Assembly (NCBI RefSeq): GCF_019402665.1
Contig: NZ_VSST01000031.1
Location: 1 to 64,000, forward strand
Direction of reading: 5' to 3'
Length of the DNA stretch: 64,000 bases
Source of the DNA: Bradyrhizobium canariense
Lineage (GTDB): Bacteria; Pseudomonadota; Alphaproteobacteria; Rhizobiales; Xanthobacteraceae
The position numbers and the translations under genes are program-made. Position 1 is the stretch's first letter, and each line of letters begins with the position of its first letter. Under the pieces are notes generated by a model. That model was not told the DNA's origin, did not search any database, and saw only the letters and a program-made list of their open reading frames with translations. Shown here in pieces: positions 61,667-64,000 of this stretch.

Positions 61667-61747
61667 GAGCAAGATCCGAAAAAGCGTGACGCGGTTTTTC
61701 GAGAAGATCATGCCCAAACAATAACCTGCCAAAGCGCAACGCGCTTT
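61667..61747. repeat. AAAGCGC / GCATGATC repeat element (second copy)
   Basis: In reverse orientation to the 32838 copy on the + strand: AAGATCCG...CGAGAAGATCATGC and AAAGCGC-aac-GCGCTTT (61731-61747). It sits in the 99-bp gap between fabF2XL and fabF1XL, inside the operon, and its terminal TAA is the fabF2XL stop codon. Confidence 0.75.
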
Positions 61748-62951
61748 AGCTTACTGCCTCGACCAGCGCCATGCCTTCGCCGCGCCAGTGTCCGGCCCCC
61801 ACCACCACAATCTGGGTGGGCGCTCCCTGCATTTCAATCTCGGTGCCCGTGGAATCGTTCGGCGGAAACAGGGCGCCGCGCGAGATCGACAGCGCGGCGA
61901 GCGCGATGCCGAGCGGGAATTGCGTCTCCATGGTGTGGCCGAACATCGTGCCGGTCGAGCGCACCGGGAACTCGGCGTGGCCCTTCAGGAAGCCGCGCTC
62001 TTCTGATGTCGCCGGCTCAGCGCCGGTCGCACCCGATATGATCGCGCCCTTGCCGTCGCGCTTCGGCAACTTTGCCCAAAGCTTCTCCAGCGTCGCGGTC
62101 ATGTCGCCGGGGGTCTTGCGCCGGGCAAGGTCGGCAACGACGCTCGACAGCTTTGCGAATGGCTTTGCGCCGCGCGCTTCCGCATGCGCCTTCGATTCCA
62201 ACACCAGAAACGCGCCAGCGGAGCCGAGCGCGAAGCCGGCGTGGTCCTTGCGCGCCCACACGGGGGCGAACTTGTCCTTCAGATTGAAGTCGCCGAATTC
62301 GTAGAGGACCATCAGGTCCTTGCGCTCGCCATTGTGCGAGCCGCCGATCAACGCGATGTCGCTCTCGCCGGAGGCGATGCGCGACAATGCAATGCGGGCG
62401 GCATCGGCGCCGGCAACCTCTTCACCCATGAAGGTGCGCGAGGTGCCGCCAATGCCATGCACGATGGCGATATTGCCGGCGAGCAGGTTGGAGAGCTGGG
62501 CCAAGAACAGCGTCGGCCTGAGATCGCTCATCAGCCGCTCGTTGAGGAAGCCGGGCGCGTTGGCGCCCTTGGCCTCGGCCGTGAGCACGCCGGTGTCGAC
62601 GTTGAGATCGCGCTCGCCGCCGCCGGCGGCGACCACCATGTCGATCTTCGACAGGATGTCCTTGTTGCCCTTGATCCCGGCGGAGTCGAGCGCAAGCCCG
62701 GCCGCATAGGTGCCGATGCGCTGCCAGGCTTCCATCTGGCGCTGGTCGCCCTTCTTCGGAATCTGGCTGTCGAAGGTAACAGGCATCAGGGGGTGCACGA
62801 TGTAGGGCGCAAACCCCTTCTCGTCGACATTGATACGCTTCTCCTGAAGCGCGGCCCAGTTGGCGTCCAGGCCCTCGCCGAGCGAGGTGGCCAGGCCAAT
62901 GCCGGTGATCCAGACTTCCGTCTGGGCGGGCTTCGAAGCAGTCTCGGTCAT
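61746..62951 (-). CDS. fabF2XL: Beta-ketoacyl-ACP synthase homologue FabF2XL, lacking the catalytic Cys
   Basis: 401 aa thiolase-fold ketosynthase relative. There is no cysteine anywhere in the protein. Where the nucleophile should sit the sequence is GTSRTFMGEEVAGADAARI, aligning Glu (about residue 178) to Cys. The first catalytic His region reads SGATGAEPATSEE, so that His is also missing; the second (MFGHTMETQF) is kept. This resembles chain-length-factor or KSQ-like partners. Overlaps fabZXL by ATGA. The pair with FabF1XL likely forms a heterodimer. Confidence 0.88.
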   Translation of the reverse strand: MTETASKPAQTEVWITGIGLATSLGEGLDANWAALQEKRINVDEKGFAPYIVHPLMPVTFDSQIPKKGDQRQMEAWQRIGTYAAGLALDSAGIKGNKDILSKIDMVVAAGGGERDLNVDTGVLTAEAKGANAPGFLNERLMSDLRPTLFLAQLSNLLAGNIAIVHGIGGTSRTFMGEEVAGADAARIALSRIASGESDIALIGGSHNGERKDLMVLYEFGDFNLKDKFAPVWARKDHAGFALGSAGAFLVLESKAHAEARGAKPFAKLSSVVADLARRKTPGDMTATLEKLWAKLPKRDGKGAIISGATGAEPATSEERGFLKGHAEFPVRSTGTMFGHTMETQFPLGIALAALSISRGALFPPNDSTGTEIEMQGAPTQIVVVGAGHWRGEGMALVEAVS

Positions 62952-63418
62952 GGCGATACGGCCTGTTGCGGAAAGCCGACGCGTTTGGCGACCGCGTCCA
63001 TGTGGGCGCGCATATCCGCATGGGGAAAGGGAATCTGCGTGAAGGTCAGCGTCGAATTCGCGCGCAGCTTGCCGCCGACCTTGATCTTGGCTTCGGTCAC
63101 GGCGTAGCCCGAGCCCTGATGGGCCAGGCTCGCCTCGATGCTCATGAGATCGCCGGGGAAGACCGAGCCGCGGACCTTGGCCTCCTTGACGGCAGCCAGG
63201 ATCGGCATGCGCTCGAATTTGAGCACGCCAAGCTGAAGCCAGCCCGAGGCCTGCGCCATCGATTCGATCAGGAGCACGCCGGGCATCAGGGGATAGCCCG
63301 GGAAGTGCCCCTCGAAGATGGTGCTTTCCATCGGGACCTGAGCCTCGACGACAATCGTCTTCGCGTCGACGTTGAGGTCGACGACGCGATCTATCATGTG
63401 AAAGTATTCGAGTTGCAT
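62948..63418 (-). CDS. fabZXL: 3-hydroxyacyl-ACP dehydratase FabZXL
   Basis: 156 aa hot-dog fold dehydratase. The FabZ motif GHFPGYPLMPGVLLIESMAQ contains the catalytic His (FEGHFPG) and Glu (LIESMAQ). Acts on AcpXL-bound hydroxyacyl chains. Start 63418 (MQLEYFHMIDRV) is preferred; frame continues to 63475. It starts 10 bp after acpXL's stop and overlaps fabF2XL. Confidence 0.92.
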   Translation of the reverse strand: MQLEYFHMIDRVVDLNVDAKTIVVEAQVPMESTIFEGHFPGYPLMPGVLLIESMAQASGWLQLGVLKFERMPILAAVKEAKVRGSVFPGDLMSIEASLAHQGSGYAVTEAKIKVGGKLRANSTLTFTQIPFPHADMRAHMDAVAKRVGFPQQAVSP

Positions 63419-63428
63419 GACCGCGCGC

Positions 63429-63716
63429 TTAGGCGCTCGCGCCCTTGGCCGCAACCAGTTCGTCGATGCGGGCACACAGGTTTTTCAGCACGAAGTACTG
63501 CTCGGTGGTCGCTTTGCCGTCGTTGACCTCCTGGGTCCACTTCTCCAGCGGCAGCTTGATACCGAACTGCTTGTCGATCGCGAACGCGATGTCCAGGAAA
63601 TCGAGGCTGTCGATGCCGAGGTCATCGATGGCATGGCTATCCGGCGTGATCGTGTCGCGCGGGATGTCGCAGGTTTCAGCGATGATCGTAGCGACCTGAT
63701 CGAATGTGGAGGACAT
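63429..63716 (-). CDS. acpXL: Acyl carrier protein AcpXL
   Basis: 95 aa acyl carrier protein dedicated to very-long-chain fatty acids of lipid A. The phosphopantetheine Ser is Ser37 in DDLGIDSLDFLDIAFAID. Longer C-terminus than housekeeping ACP, as in rhizobial AcpXL. ATG 63716 with AAGG eight bases upstream. First gene of the operon. 63717-64000 shows no gene and presumably contains the promoter. Confidence 0.92.
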   Translation of the reverse strand: MSSTFDQVATIIAETCDIPRDTITPDSHAIDDLGIDSLDFLDIAFAIDKQFGIKLPLEKWTQEVNDGKATTEQYFVLKNLCARIDELVAAKGASA

Positions 63717-64000
63717 CACTAAGCCTTTGATATTTTGCAGATATTTGTCAGATTGTCCAGAGTGGAACGGTGGGTGGGCATCGCGCCCCGATGACGCCCT
63801 CAACCCCCCTCTGGCCGGGTCGAAAGCCCGTATATCGGAGCGCCGCCCTGAGTTCAATGGAGCCGGCGGGTGTGGGGACAGGGCAGGGATGCCCGGCTGA
63901 GCCGTTTCCGCCGAAGTACCGCCGGCGGCCTCGCCAGACGTCTTGCTCGCCAGACGCCTTGCCTAGATGTGCGGCGTCGTGATCTTCACGCAGTCGCGGC

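Noticed and set aside
63717..64000. Possible gene upstream of acpXL
   Set aside because: Short frames on both strands have no domain or Shine-Dalgarno support; treated as promoter region.
1..64000. tRNA, rRNA or CRISPR array
   Set aside because: I found no tRNA-like cloverleaf with anticodon and CCA, no rRNA core segment, and no regularly spaced direct repeats. The cloverleaf at 59336 has no anticodon loop and matches a repeat family.

Overview
The window is GC-rich chromosomal DNA from an alphaproteobacterium of the Bradyrhizobium type (Nitrobacteraceae). The evidence is internal. There is an acpXL/fabZXL/fabFXL/lpxXL cluster for the very-long-chain fatty acid of rhizobial lipid A, a class II DAHP synthase, two tandem Kup potassium transporters, a class III adenylate cyclase fused to TPRs, DUF2865 and DUF2059 proteins, and several palindromic repeat families of the kind scattered through Bradyrhizobium genomes. 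I see no rRNA, tRNA, CRISPR array, insertion sequence or prophage.

Layout. 1-5.1 kb: a palindromic repeat, an exported M20 peptidase, and a TRAP transporter whose binding protein (dctP, +) faces its own permease genes (dctQM, -) across one terminator. 5.3-11.8 kb: moaA, a frameshifted lipoprotein gene, a phosphoglycolate phosphatase divergent from rpiA, then a DUF2059 protein, glutathione reductase and a cupin. 12.1-19.7 kb: a small zinc-ribbon protein, a GCS2-type ligase next to a class II glutamine amidohydrolase, PaiB with a MocR-type regulator, and a redoxin beside a MOSC-reductase-ferredoxin fusion. 19.9-22.0 kb: a TerB/TerC-like membrane operon. 22-30.9 kb: four regulators (AraC, LysR, Xis-like, ModE-like), an aldehyde dehydrogenase, a TPR adenylate cyclase and an alpha/beta hydrolase. 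31-41.5 kb: housekeeping genes (class II DAHP synthase, dgkA, nadE, the cysS-37 aa-GNAT-cimA operon, a LOG protein). 41.6-54.1 kb: an Atm1-like ABC exporter, psd-pssA, an RraA-like protein, motAB, kup-kup, a rhodanese and an aminotransferase. 54.2-55.3 kb: a polyamine-type binding protein.

The accessory interval is 55.3-59.2 kb. It starts with 640 bp of relic-like DNA holding a degenerate SEC-C motif. Next comes a probable lipoprotein of unknown family, then a 710-residue protein joining a trypsin-like serine protease to a DNA/RNA non-specific (NUC1, DRGH) endonuclease. A strong internal ribosome-binding site and ATG sit exactly at the protease-nuclease boundary. Base composition here is visibly less GC-rich than on either side. 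This two-gene unit is the best candidate in the window for an undescribed conflict or defence system.

The right end (59.4-63.7 kb, -) is the lipid A VLCFA operon acpXL-fabZXL-fabF2XL-fabF1XL-lpxXL. One of its two ketosynthases has no cysteine at all, which fits a chain-length-factor-like subunit. A repeat sits between the two ketosynthase genes and supplies the upstream stop codon. Most start sites were chosen by family N-termini and Shine-Dalgarno spacing; protein families were recognised by eye, without database searches.
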